DNA of 64,000 nt, taken from NCBI RefSeq assembly GCF_030272615.1, contig NC_081408.1, forward strand, positions 621,916,476-621,980,475. The letters are read 5' to 3'. A model generated the notes under the pieces. It ran no database searches and was not told the DNA's origin. It saw only the letters and a program-made list of their open reading frames with translations. A program made the position numbers and the translations under genes. Every line of letters begins with the position of its first letter. Position 1 is the stretch's first letter. This DNA is from Cryptomeria japonica. Its lineage: Eukaryota; Streptophyta; Pinopsida; Cupressales; Cupressaceae. This document shows positions 11,714-23,409 of the stretch, one piece after another.

Positions 11714-12399
11714 CATGCTAAATTATGACACACACTTTTTCATAACGACCAGGTTCGAACAAACCCGACCTTTTCTAATTGTCAGCGTTCGTTCGAACCC
11801 CGATTGACTCAATTTTTTTTTTGTACATTTAAGTAGAGTCGTATAAATATACATAATTTTTTTCATTTTTTAACACACAAATGATTAAAACAATTCACAT
11901 TTTTGGATGAAAGAAGACATTTGAAAATTATTTTGAGGGCAATAATTTGAAGATATTTGAAGGTTTTTTTAAAAGCATGGGGAACAAGAAGAGAAGGCAA
12001 AATAAGACTTCAAGGAATTATTCTCCCGAAATGGAACAAAGATATCGAGAACAAAGAAGACAAAGATATCGTGATGCAAGTATGTATTTTTATTTTTATT
12101 TCTATTTAATTTTATATGTATTACGTACCGAAAATAGTGTTTATTTGTTAGTATTAATTAGTTCAATATTTTTTATCTAATATTTTTAATGAAAATTAAT
12201 TTAAAAATTATTAATTATATTAATTTAATTTTTATAATAATTCTATCTTAATAATTCTAAATGATGTTATTTTTATTAAATTAATTGGAAATAGTAGGAT
12301 TAAAAATAATCTCGTTTTGATTGGAAAGCATAATTAATTTGAAATAACATGTGTATTTGCAAATTTCAAATTCCATTAACTTGCTTGTTGTGTAATTGA

Positions 12400-12870
12400 C
12401 TTTTGCTCCTATATAATTAAGTCCATTTGTAATAGATAAGACCTATTAAGTCATAAAATTAATAAGACCTATTATGTCATAATTTAGGTTCTAAAGTATA
12501 TCATATTTAATACATGTACTTAATTTCATGTGATAGGTCCTTTAATATCACATAATATATCTATCTTAAGGGGAGTCAAGTATATTAATGTGTTTTTTTT
12601 TTTGCATACGTGGTCTAATTAATTAATAATAAGGCCTATTATGTGATATTAGGACTTATTATATTGATTATAGGTCTTAAATGTGACATAAATTTAGAAC
12701 CTATTACATAATAGGTTCTATTTATATGACTTTACATATGCAAAAACATTTTACATTATACTCAAGAGTCCCCTTAAGACAGGTATATTATGCAGATCAT
12801 ATTAAGACATGTATTACATGTGATATTAGGAGGTCTATTATGCAATAATAGGTCTTAAATACACATGACA
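12400..12870. repeat. Foldback (MITE-like) repeat inside transposase intron 1
   Basis: Two imperfect inverted arms face each other within the first intron (12080-12996). CTATCTTAAGGGGAGTC near 12563-12580 pairs with GACTCTTGAG/CCCCTTAAGACAGG near 12765-12783, and AATAGGTCTTA-type segments continue outward. This looks like a small non-autonomous inverted-repeat element. Termini are too diverged to set exactly. Confidence 0.45.
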
Positions 12871-15492
12871 TTATAGTCCACTTGTTATGACATAATTTTT
12901 AAACGTCTTACTAAATGTCTTGAAAATTTGGTTTCAAATTAAACTTGGAATTTTGTTCCATTAAAAATATTCTCTGTCATCTTAAATTATGTGTAGAACA
13001 GGCTCGAGAAGAAGGGAGTTCTGAAATGGGAGTCGAGGCAAACGAACCTATTGAAGAACACAATATAGTTGATGAACACAGGGAGGAGCTTGTCCAAGTT
13101 GAACCAATGGAGGTTGAAGGAGAGGGGTCAGGCTCCTTACCTCCTACCACTGGTATGGATGAGCATATTGTGGATCTAGCTAAACAAGTGAAGAGAAATA
13201 TTTCTTATAAAAATTTAGATCATTTACTTGAAATGGATGTGGATGATTTCAAACATCTCAGTGAAGAACCTAGACATACTAAAAGGAGGTCAATGAATAA
13301 AAGTGCAAAAGAAATAATGTCTCATTTCAACAATCTTGATACTACACTAGAAAAAGCTCAATTGTTATCAATTGTACTTACTCGTAAAGACTTAATAGAT
13401 CCACTGAAATTGTTGGGTATAGATATAACAAGTCAAAAGAGGAAAACTTCTCAGTTACAAAAATCTATTGTTGATAATGTTAAGAAAGGTTTGGTGATTA
13501 TTGGTAAAAAATATCAAATAGTAGATAAGACCATTTCAAGAAGAGTGATGTTGACATCTTTAGTAAATGAAAAATTGCCTCAAAAAAGACAAATCTCTTC
13601 ACTGTCATCTGAGTTTGGTTTTAGTAGAAAGACAATATCAAAATATGTTAAAAGGAGAAAGAGTTTAGATGATACTACCTTAGAAGGGAATTGGGCAATT
13701 ATGTGTAGAGCTCCTCGTTCTGATAGAATTGAAGATGTTGTTAGGAACTTTGTGACAAGTTTTTGGAATGATAATACTCGTCCTTCATCAAATAGTAGAG
13801 ATATTATCAAGCAAAGGATTGGTCCTGATTGTTATGATCTCCATGTAAAACATTGGATAGACACAACAAAACATGAATTGTATGTGTTGTTTACAAAAAC
13901 AAACCCTCATATAAAGATTAGACAAACCATGTTTGAACGGTTAAGGCCATATTATGTGAAGGTAGATAAAGTTTTTGAAACTTCTTATTGTCGTTATCAC
14001 ATTGAAATTGATCTGTACAATCAGGTGTTTTGAAATATTAGAGAAGATAGTGATGGTTATGAAAATGCTCCTCCTAAACAAACAAGTCAATTCATAGCAT
14101 CCATCTTATGTGATAAATCAAATGATAATGCAACCAGTCAAATAAATTGCATAAAAAGAATTTGTCGAACATGTGAGGACTTGACTAAATTGCCTCTGAG
14201 AGATGAAGATACTGACATGAAGAAGATGGTAAATTGCAAGAGTTACAAGTACAAAAAATTTGAAACAAAATTTGGAAATGAATCTACAAGGTTAGATTAT
14301 GTAGAAGAGGAAATACCTATTGGAACATTTATGAAATTTTTTCATAAGTCGATAAAACCATACATATGCCATGGTTTTTTTTCCCAGTGGCAAGCAGAAC
14401 AATTTAAAAGATTAAGAAACACTTTGCCACTTGGAACTATTCTATCCGTAGTGGACTTCGCAGCAAATTACTCTTTTGCACATCAAAAAGAGATTCAATC
14501 AGAGTATTACTTTTCAAAGCAAATCACTATTTTGGTGCATGTGTGTTATCAACATGCACAAATGGATTGGGATGGTGTTGATAGTACATTTGAAAATGGT
14601 GTCATTAAGAAAGAGTACCATTTCTATATCAATGATGATAAGGAGCATGACACACTTTTTGTACAACATTGCTTTAAGAAGTTTTTTGAATATTTGAAAG
14701 AGAGAGGCATAACAATAGTTAAACATTTTATTTGGTTTGATGGATGTGTGGCACAATTCAAATCTTCGAGGCCATTTTATGCACTATGTAGATATCATTG
14801 AAATGACAAAATACCACATGTTTGGAGTTTTTTTGAGAGTGGTCATGGAAAGGGTGAACATGATGGTGCAGGAGCTTGTATGAAACGTGCTCTAAGAAAG
14901 CATCAAATAAATTACACAGGAGATCGTATAGATGACGCACATGATGTTGTTGAATGGTGTAAGAAACACTTTGAGAAACCTAATTATCCTGGTGAATCAT
15001 CATCGAGAACATACAGACCCATTCCATATAGAGTGTTTTGGGAGATAATCGGTACGTGTTCTCTTTTAGTTTTTTAGTTAAATTTTTTTAATTTTTTAAA
15101 AAAATGTTCCTAGTTCAAATGTTTCAATTTAACAACTTGATCTACATGTATGTTCGTGTACACATGTGGATAGAAGATCAGTGCATGGATGCAAGGGCGT
15201 GGAGAGGACAAGATCTTTGCATCGTGTCATGGGTACAGATAATCGCCTATGGACATTATACACTAGGGATTATTCATGTTTTTGTTCTGATTGCATTTTG
15301 GAAAACTATGTTGATTGTAAGAACCAAGAGCTTGGATATGTTAGTGAATGGAAATTGGTGCCACTAGATGTTTCTGACACATACGAGGATTCAAATGAGG
15401 ATGAAATCTTTGAAGACATTCCTTTGATTCCTGGTGATTATGATCATATTTCACGATTGATTAAAAAAGGTACATATGACGTACAAACACAC

Positions 15493-15496
<4 letters not shown>

Positions 15497-15545
<49 letters not shown>
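15497..15545. repeat. (TA)n microsatellite in intron 3
   Basis: Uninterrupted AT dinucleotides just downstream of the exon 3 donor at 15470. Confidence 0.95.
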
Positions 15546-15546
<1 letters not shown>

Positions 15547-16087
15547 CCTTAAAAAATGTTGCGTACATGTAAATATTTCCTTAAAAATGACATGTTTAGA
15601 ATTTATTTAACTTGTTTCAAATTGCAAGAGATATTTTTGCAGTCATAGCAGAAGATGGAAATATAGAAGGTGTTAGTTATTATTTATTGCGTTGCACAAA
15701 AGAGAGAAAGAAGTTAAAAAAATATGAAATGAGCGATGGAATGTCATTTCCCATAGGTTTGAACTGATTTGAATATGTATGTACAGATCGCTTACGTACA
15801 AATTTTTAATTTCTCATGTTTCTTATATACATGTACATGCAGGCTCAGTTGTAGTGCAAAGGACATATTTCAAACAAGTTAAAATTATTCAGCATGGGAT
15901 TCATTTCACTGAATACCAAATTGACAACAAGGTATATCGGTATAGCCACTTGGTCATTGCTATTGGCCTAATTCTTCAAACAGTTCCACGTTGTGGGCGG
16001 TCTCAAAACTGGAGACCAGATAGTGAAGATCATGACAAAATATTAAGTGATATTGAAGAGCATTCTGAACCACTTGATGTGGTATGA

Positions 16088-16931
16088 ACTATATATTTAA
16101 TAATCCAAAGTTCATGTGGTTCAACCCATGAATTGAATTAGAACTTAACTTGTTTTGAAACTTGGATATATATATATATATGGCTTGTGTGGACCATATT
16201 TTTTTAAGTTTAAATACATGAAATTTTCAATTATATCAAATTAGGATGTATGAAGTTAATTTGTATGTATGTTAAATAATATTTACGTGCACGTATGTAA
16301 AGTAAATTGGGACATGTGGATGAGTTGAAAATGTGTTAAAAGGCGGGCAATGTATGCAGTTGATTAGGATGTATATAGTAGATATCTAATTCTAAATGCA
16401 TGTATATAGTACATATCTAATTCTAAATGCATATAATTTGTAAGTTGTTAAAATAATTTTAAAGCATGTACATGTAAACTAATTTAGGACATGTGTATTT
16501 ATTTAATTAAAGATGCACATGCACATAAATTTAATTGAAAATGCATATTTAAATTAGAATGTATGTATGTGTAAAATTGATATATTAAATTAGGACATAC
16601 ATGTGTAATAATTGAAGAGCGGTCTGAACCACTAATTGATGTGTTGTGAACTATTTAAGTTGTATACATGCCTAGAAGTACATACCATGTGAACTATTTA
16701 GTACATGGTATTAAGTTTAGTTTGTTCATTTGATATTAATTAACAAGTGCGATTTTTATATTGTTCATGGCTTGCATAGTGGAGTGGATATACTCTTTTG
16801 TTTGAACATATTCTTTTAAATTAATGCATATCTACTGTATGCATGTTACATGTAGTAAAATTTAAAATTTAAATTATAAACATATCAATCTTTTTTAATC
16901 TATCTACATGTACACATGTAAATTCAGTCAC

Positions 16932-16933
<2 letters not shown>
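16088..16933. other. AT-rich 3' flank of the transposase gene
   Basis: A/T-rich sequence with scattered ACATG and TGTATGTA motifs. No ORF or polyadenylation context stands out. Confidence 0.4.

Positions 16934-17019
<86 letters not shown>
16934..17019. repeat. (TA)n microsatellite
   Basis: About 86 bp of uninterrupted alternating A/T. Confidence 0.95.
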
Positions 17020-17022
<3 letters not shown>

Positions 17023-17269
17023 AAAGTTTTAGAGAACATGTGCATTCTTGATTATATATATTTTAAGTGTGTAAGTAATCTAACATGCACATGCATTCAA
17101 TCATATATATAATTATCTGAATACAAATGATGTGATATATTTAATCCAGGATCAAATGCACAAACTATACATGCATATGTAAAGTATAATCTAACTATAC
17201 ATGCACATGATATATATAATCCAGTCCATCGAACATAAATTATATAAAGTACATATAATCTAACATGTA

Positions 17270-17490
17270 CATGTGCATGAAATATATAATCTGATCAAAC
17301 ACAAATTGTATAAAGTACAATCTAGTCTAAACTTCATACATGCATGAAATATATAATTTGATCAAACACAAACTAGGTATAAAGTATAATCTAGTCTAAA
17401 CTTCATACATGCATGAAATATATAATCTGATCAAACACAAACTAGGCATAAAGTATAATCTAGTATAAACTTCATACATGCATGAATATA
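17270..17490. repeat. ~69-bp tandem repeat, about three units
   Basis: Units share CTGATCAAACACAAA, then AGTATAATCTAGT, then CTTCATACATGCATGA. More diverged partial units precede them from about 17160. Non-coding. Confidence 0.8.
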
Positions 17491-17554
17491 TATAATATGA
17501 AAGTCTATAAAAAGATAAACAAATGAGCTATAAAGTCTAGCAAATCAACATGGA

Positions 17555-17848
17555 TCATGACGACCACGAACAGAGCGACCATCTGAGGGAGAGTCTCGGT
17601 GAGTCTGGATGTCCAATAGACCCCTGCAAAAGTAGAATTTATTTAAATATTAAATATAGATCTCTCTAGACACATGTACATCAAATCCGACTAGAGTTAA
17701 ATTAAAATTAAAATATAAATTATAACGCATGTGTATACATACATGTACATATATACAAAAAACCATAACTAACCTGTCCACAAACAACATCGAAAGAATC
17801 TCTCCTACGCACATGCTTAGAGCTCAAGCTAGGAGTGACATGAGCTAA
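17555..17848 (-). other. Two putative terminal exons of an unknown minus-strand gene
   Basis: On the minus strand an exon at 17848-17774 (75 nt, preceded by AG, followed by the donor CAG|GTTAGT) joins in phase 0 to 17623-17555 (69 nt, preceded by TTTTGCAG, ending TGA). The 47-residue product is Ser/Arg-rich (SSKHVRRRDSFDVV). Good splice signals and open frames argue for an old second gene convergent with the transposase. Upstream exons would run into the CA repeat and the Copia LTR at 18081. The family is unknown. Confidence 0.3.
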
Positions 17849-17852
17849 CTGT

Positions 17853-17854
<2 letters not shown>

Positions 17855-17929
<75 letters not shown>
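17855..17929. repeat. (CA)n microsatellite
   Basis: About 75 bp of uninterrupted CA/AC. Confidence 0.95.
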
Positions 17930-17931
<2 letters not shown>

Positions 17932-18080
17932 GGATATGGATTAGTCCAGGATCAATTTAAATGATACAAATTAACCTAGAACTAGATTATTTATTAAATG
18001 ATCTATATATAGATTTATCGTACATTACAACACATGTATAGATATCTTGTAAAAAATTAAATGCACATGTATGTGCATGA

Positions 18081-19243
18081 TGAATACTAAGAGGGGGGGG
18101 GGTGAATTAGTATGCCAAAAATCTCTGTACTTAAACACTTTACTAGACTACAGTAAACCGGTAAAACAATTTAGCAAACAAACCGATTAGCACACATGCA
18201 AACAAAATAGAAAATAATGCATTCACCCACAGAAGCACAAACACCATAACACAAGAGATTTTGACATGGAAACCCAAATGGGAAAAACCACGGTGAAATG
18301 AAACTCACAAGTAACTATTTGCAGAATAGGAACCAAACTGGTTAAGGTCATACAATGTTCTTTACCAAAACAGATCCTGTTAGGAATCTCAATCTCTGTT
18401 AGGAGATAAGTCCGGTTAAAGACTACCTTGCTAGAGGATTTTAGATCCACAGATGTGAACCACCTTGTTAGAGGATTTACACAAGGCTTTTGGGCCTACC
18501 CGGTTAAGGGCTTCAAACTTGTCGAAGATGTGAGTAATCAACAAGTGAGTGATCTAGCAAATAGCACAGATTGCTTGGTTAGATCCTTGATAGCTCGTTC
18601 CTAATGCATTCCAGCATTACTTCAGTCTTCAACACATTCACACTCTTCATTCTCTCATAGACTTGAACTTCTCTTCTATGCTCTTACATACAAAAACTCT
18701 TCAACCACCTTAAACCCTAGCAACAACCTAAAACCCTAGACATGATGTCCTTATAAAGGAATCTGATTTCATGTCGGTCCAATAGGATTACAATACAATT
18801 TCCTAGGTTCAATGCATCTAGACATATTTGGTAACATGACACAAAAAGCACCGCTAGAGTGTCGGCACTACCAAACAATCAGTGGATGGTAACTCATCAC
18901 AAAATGCTGGTTGGTAACTCATCACAAAGTATTATCGGTTCATACAAGATACCGATTTAAGCAAAATACCGGTTGCTGGTTTGACAAAATGAAGTGGGAA
19001 ATATGATTCATTCCGCTTCATTCCTTCGTACCTCTTGAGATCCTCGAACCGCTTGGGGTCTTCATACCGCTTCAGATCGGTAAACACTTTCTGCAAAACA
19101 CCGATAGTCTAAAGACTATAATACATCATACCGGGTTGAACAAATACCGGTTGATCTTTAACTCATACATACAAAAAGTGATCTCAAATCAAGTGTGTGT
19201 CCATCAATGACAATCACAACATCAATCATCAAAAATACCAACA
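18081..19243 (-). repeat. 3' LTR of a non-autonomous Copia-type element
   Basis: On the minus strand it begins TGTTGGTATTTTTGATG next to a polypurine tract and ends TTAGTATTCA, 1,163 bp with TG..CA ends. A C run lies close to the end (plus-strand G run near 18092). The same family reappears in the opposite orientation at 60510-61407. The flanking pentamer is CATGA (18076-18080); the partner duplication is not visible because the 5' end lies in the gap. Confidence 0.88.
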
Positions 19244-19258
19244 ATCTCCCCCTCTGGC
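19244..19258 (-). other. Polypurine tract
   Basis: The minus strand reads GCCAGAGGGGGAGAT directly before the 3' LTR start, the expected plus-strand primer of reverse transcription. It shows that the ORF at 22871-19556 is internal to the element. Confidence 0.88.
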
Positions 19259-19555
19259 ATTGATGGCAACACTTAGGAAAATTTTGACATCTAAATGTTT
19301 TACAACAAAAATATGCCATAGTCAAAATTACTCCCCCTAAGCATATACACTATCCCTTTTGCAGAAAATACAATGTATACTACTCCTTAACATAGATAAC
19401 ATGAAAGTATACATCAAAACATTCAAAATTTATACTTCTCCCCCTTTGCCAACAATGACAAAAGTATTGCAGACTAACCCCTGTTTCATTAGTATTAAAA
19501 TAATAAGTGTTTATGACAGTAAAGAGTAAAACTTGTCAAAAATTGATTTAAAGTC

Positions 19556-22500
19556 CTACAAACATTGCCTCATGGATAAGGACCATGAGTCAAGTAGCGA
19601 TGTAGCCACCTCTTTCTCTGTCTCCATCTGGAAGACATGTTCTTCCATGGCATCTATCGTGCTCATCTCTTGAGTGACCATTAGGGCATCAAGATTTAGA
19701 TAGCATTTCTGGAGAATTTGCAGTCTTGGCAGTAGGACCAGTTGAAGTTCCTGCAAATTTTGTGTCCGGTTGCTTATCTCAGCCTCTATTCTTGCAAACT
19801 GTAGTTGAAGCTGGTGAACAGTTTGTCCATATGTGGAAAAGCAATCATATGGCATCTTGAAGGTGCTAATGAATGACTGCATATCGGATTGCAGTTTGTC
19901 CTTCTGAGTGAGCACATCATCAAAGAATAAATGAGGTTGGCAAATCTTGCAGAGTAGTAGATTTCCCTCATTCATTGCATCTCTAATGTCTTTTTGTGCC
20001 TTCTAGAGATCAGACCGAAGCTCTGTTAACTTTCTCACCAAGGCAGTGTCCAGAGCCTTTTGATGTTCCTTCTTGGCATTGACTTCTGCAACCTCTTTCA
20101 GGCTTTGTACCTGGTCTTCTACAACTTTGCAAAGGAGCTTCAATTGTGCAAGTGAGGAATCGATACTGGGAAGGTTTGTACCGGGTATTAAACTGGTAAG
20201 TGTTTCCACTGCAATTTGGATAACATCTTCCTCCTTTTTCCTCCTTAGAGCATCCAATCGCTCTTGAGCAAGCTTAATGGTCTGCAACAACTCTGATTCA
20301 TTTGCAGACTAGAGATCAATAGGACTGGTGATGCCAACTGGTTTAGCCTGACTATCGGTTTCCATTGAAGTCTCCACCTGTGTGCTCTTTTCCGCTGCTT
20401 CCTTGTCCTTGGCTTTTTACTAGTCTTCTTGAGCCTTCCTCTGCTCCTATTCTTCTTTCTTTCTTTTCTCTTCTTCTTGTCTCTTCTCTTCATCTTTTCG
20501 CTTCTTCTTTTCTTCATCATTCTTCTTCTCCTCTTCCTTCTTCCTCTTTTCCTCTTCTTGTTTCTTCTCTTCCTCTTTCCACTTCTCCTCTTCTTTCTTT
20601 TCTTCTTCCTTCTTCTTCCTCTCTTCCTCTTGTTTCTTATTTTCCTCTTCTTTTCTCTTCTTCTCCTCTTCTTTTTTTTTATCCTCTTCCTCTTTCTTCT
20701 TTTTCTCCTCTTTTCTCTTATCCTCTTCCTCTTTCTTCTTTTTCTCCTCATTTCTCCTATCCTCTTCCTCTTTCTTCTTTTTCCCCTCTTTTCTCTTATC
20801 CGCTTTCTCTTTCCTCTTTTCCTCTTCTTTTCTCTTATCCTCTTCATCTGCCTATTTCTTCTTTTTAGCTTCCTGTTGCTTCTTTTCCTGTCCTGTACCT
20901 TCTGATGGTGTATCGTGAGTAACATTTTCACCATCTAAGGCGTCAACATCACTGGGGTCCATTTGTTCTGTGACCGGTTCTTCTTCACTATTATACACCT
21001 CATCCGGTTTGCCAGTTTTCGGTTCACGCTTAGCTTTTCTATTGGCTTCAGCCACTTGATGCATCTTAAGAGATTCTTGAGCATGAGTATGTGTAACTTT
21101 GATCACTTCATGAACCTTTCCTTCTAGTAATAGGAGTCTTCTTCGTCTCATGAAGAAGAGGCCTTTGAATTTATTCATAACTTTGAAAAGTTCTGAATTT
21201 GATACATCAGGAAAATGTTCAGCAAATATTTCCTCCCTCATTTCCTGTTCCTTTTCTATGGCAATGCACCATTTATTGTCTAAATAATTATACAAAGAAT
21301 CCGGTGTCTCAGATCTAATTTTTGAAGGCGACCAGTCATTAACACACAAATACTTAATGATTTCCTGTTCAACTTCTTCCTTTTCATCATCATTGAAGTC
21401 ATCAAAACAATCAATTAAATCATTCAACACTTTTCTCCTAATATTCTTTATAGTTCTTTGACAATGTGTCAAAGGTTTGTAAGAAGAAATATCAATATTT
21501 ACCGATGTAGAATGCCGGTTCATTCTTTGTCTTTTTCTTTGTTTGCCTGATCTTCTTAGGCGGTTCTTCTGACACCATTTCTTCTGAGTTAGGTGTATTG
21601 CTTTTTGTCTTCCGCTTCCTCTCAAAGACTTTGGCAGGTGCGGCTTCCAGTTTCTTCTTAACTGGTGACCGCTTGGTCACTTTGGGACTGGCTACAGTAA
21701 CCAATGCCGATGCTGAGGGCACTACCTTTCCTTTCTTTTTTGAGGGTTCTACAACCAATGTAACCCTTTCCAAATAGGTGCCGGTTCTCTTTGCCTTAGG
21801 ATCAAGGGGTGAGGCAATTAGGGTAGAAGCATACCCATCCAACATATCATTCATTACCTCATAGCCCATAGGCTCTACTTCTTCTTGCCTAGGCTCAACA
21901 GCCTCCATTATGCATTCATCCACTTTGATGGTGAAGCAGATGTCTTCCTCATACTTTTTGACTAAATCACCAGATATTCTTATCCTTTGGCTCATCTTGT
22001 GTCTGAACTCATCAAAGTATTTGTTCAGTGTTTCTGGATAGCCGGTTCCAACCGCTTGTAGGCTCTCCTTGATTTGTTTTGTCATCGGTTGGTCGGCAGA
22101 CCACTGAATGTCACCTACTCCTGGAAAGTAGCCTTGGAAGTAAAAGAACAACCCAACCAGTAGTTGTCCGAACTTGAATCTCAGTGCATTGTCCTGTTTG
22201 ATCGACTTAAGATTCAACATAGGTTGTCTTTGCATACAAGTGCACAGATCAAACGATGCATCTTCCTTGATCATCCTGTAAGTGACATTTACCGCTGCAG
22301 TAGAGACATAATTAATTCTGTTGGCAGAGAACGTCCAGTAACCTATTACCATACAGGCATACTTGACCAGATCGTCCTTGATTGAGTTGATGGTCATACC
22401 ACGTGAGTCGCTCACTGAATTGGTGAGCTTGGACATTATATTCTTGCTGACCTTCCTTAGGGCTGGCACTTCCCCTGTGTTACAGAAACCAGTGATGGCA

Positions 22501-22871
22501 TGAATCGCTTCCGGTGTGATATCATGCATCCGCTCTAGGTACATCTTATCACCGTGTACCCTTCTTAGAATAATGCGAATGTGATCATCCGAAAATTCTT
22601 CAAGAAAGTAAACTGCATTTTGAAGTTTCTTCTTTTCCAAAATGCTGAATTCCGGTTTAATTTTCTTATCCTTTCCATAGAACAAGCTCAGCTGGGAATG
22701 GATCACAAGAGACCCTAGGTCTTCAATTTTGTAGTGTATGTAGTTGGAAATGCCTTCTTCTACTATTACACCAACAGGTACTTGAGACAGGGCATTGTAT
22801 TTCGACTTTTGTTGAATGAAGTCCATGGAATCAACAGTTGCACTAGAGCTATCATGAGATGCGGAAGCCAT
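19556..22871 (-). pseudogene. ~1,100-codon unrecognised ORF of a pol-less Copia-type element
   Basis: Starting at the ATG at 22871, about 454 codons are open. One frameshift near 21510 leads into a second frame that runs to the TAG at 19556-19558, broken only by a few TAGs (20852, 20447, about 20425, about 20310 and 20012). Layout: N-terminal globular region (FGQLLVGLFFYFQGYFPGVG); a Lys/Pro/Ser-rich nuclear-type linker (VERKRKTKS-like); an Asp/Glu-rich helical part (DDFNDDEKEEVEQEI); a Lys/Glu-rich helix at 20851-20450; and a C-terminal coiled coil (LAQERLDALRRKKEED). I see no protease, RT or integrase motif. It sits between gag and the polypurine tract, where pol would be. The family is unknown to me; an acquired accessory ORF is the simplest reading. 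Confidence 0.6.
20450..20851 (-). other. Glu/Lys-rich single-alpha-helix-like segment
   Basis: In the frame of the flanking ORF this reads as ~134 residues of alternating EEE and KKK/RKK blocks (EEEDKREEKKKKEEEDKK). This composition favours a stable single alpha helix. The DNA is a purine tract on the minus strand, so other frames also look open and Arg-rich or Ser/Leu-rich; those are composition artefacts. Confidence 0.6.
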
Positions 22872-23409
22872 GATAAATGAAGAATTATGAAACATACCTT
22901 CGTAGATTGAAATTTAGGGCTTCGCAATTTGAACTTCGCTTCACACTCCTTTGGTTGCAGAGATACCGCTTTGCATTCTATACTCCTTCAATAGATGTTT
23001 TCTTCAGATTCTTCTTCGGGAATTTTATAAATTCTTTGATTCGCAGTGTAAATCGCTTTCCTTCGCTCTGCTCTTGAAAAACTTCTTCGCTCGAAAAATG
23101 ATAAGTGAGAAATGATTTCAAATTCCTTTTAAACATGTTCTCCACCTACCATAATAAATGCTCCAATATTAGGGCATAAACCCTAATTTGCCTTTTACCA
23201 TTTTCGGTCTTCTGCCAATTGACAGGTATCTCATACTGGTTAAGGTCTTTTACCGGTGTAAACTGGGGGTTCGAAGTATTTTGCTGTTTGCTCCCCCTAA
23301 TATTTTCTGATGCTTAGTTTGTCGGTTCCGTTATTTCCACACTAGGTACAGAAACCGGTTCTTCTTGCAACACCATTGGTTTGTTTTTCCAGGTTTTGTT
23401 CATATCCGC
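22872..23409 (-). other. Spacer between gag and the giant ORF
   Basis: About 540 bp without a continuous frame. A few codons after the gag stop remain coding-like (NKTWKNKPMVLQEEP), so gag may once have been longer. Confidence 0.4.

Larger units (their letters stand above)
11977..16087 (+). pseudogene. Five-exon DDD-type transposase gene (Sola-like?), two in-frame TGA stops
   Basis: My model joins exons 11977-12079, 12997-15051, 15182-15469, 15643-15756 and 15843-16087. All introns are GT..AG, phases match, and the sum is 2,805 nt (934 codons plus stop). The protein starts MGNKKRRQNKTSRNY (basic). It has a helix-turn-helix near residues 230-255 (SSEFGFSRKTISKYVKRR) and a probable catalytic triad: Asp521 in VVDFAANY, Asp616 in WFDGCVAQFK and Asp657 in GHGKGEHDGAGACMKR. 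A Cys cluster (CFCSDC) follows in exon 3. TGA at codons 380 and 636 probably replace Trp, so this copy is inactive unless they are read through. The DG..QFK and HGKG..DG motifs recall Sola-type cut-and-paste transposases; the family call is tentative. Confidence 0.7.

Noticed and set aside
11740-11810. GGTTCGAA motifs resembling a Pol III B box (SINE or tRNA)
   Set aside because: No A box, cloverleaf or 3' tail is visible, and the motifs are part of palindromic clusters.
14031-14801. Programmed TGA recoding in the transposase
   Set aside because: No structure or conserved context seen; Trp-to-TGA decay is common throughout the window.
20245-20934. Arg/Lys-rich minus frame and Ser/Leu/Phe-rich plus frames over the purine tract
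   Set aside because: Shadow frames of the Glu/Lys-rich segment; only the Glu/Lys frame continues into coherent protein on both sides.
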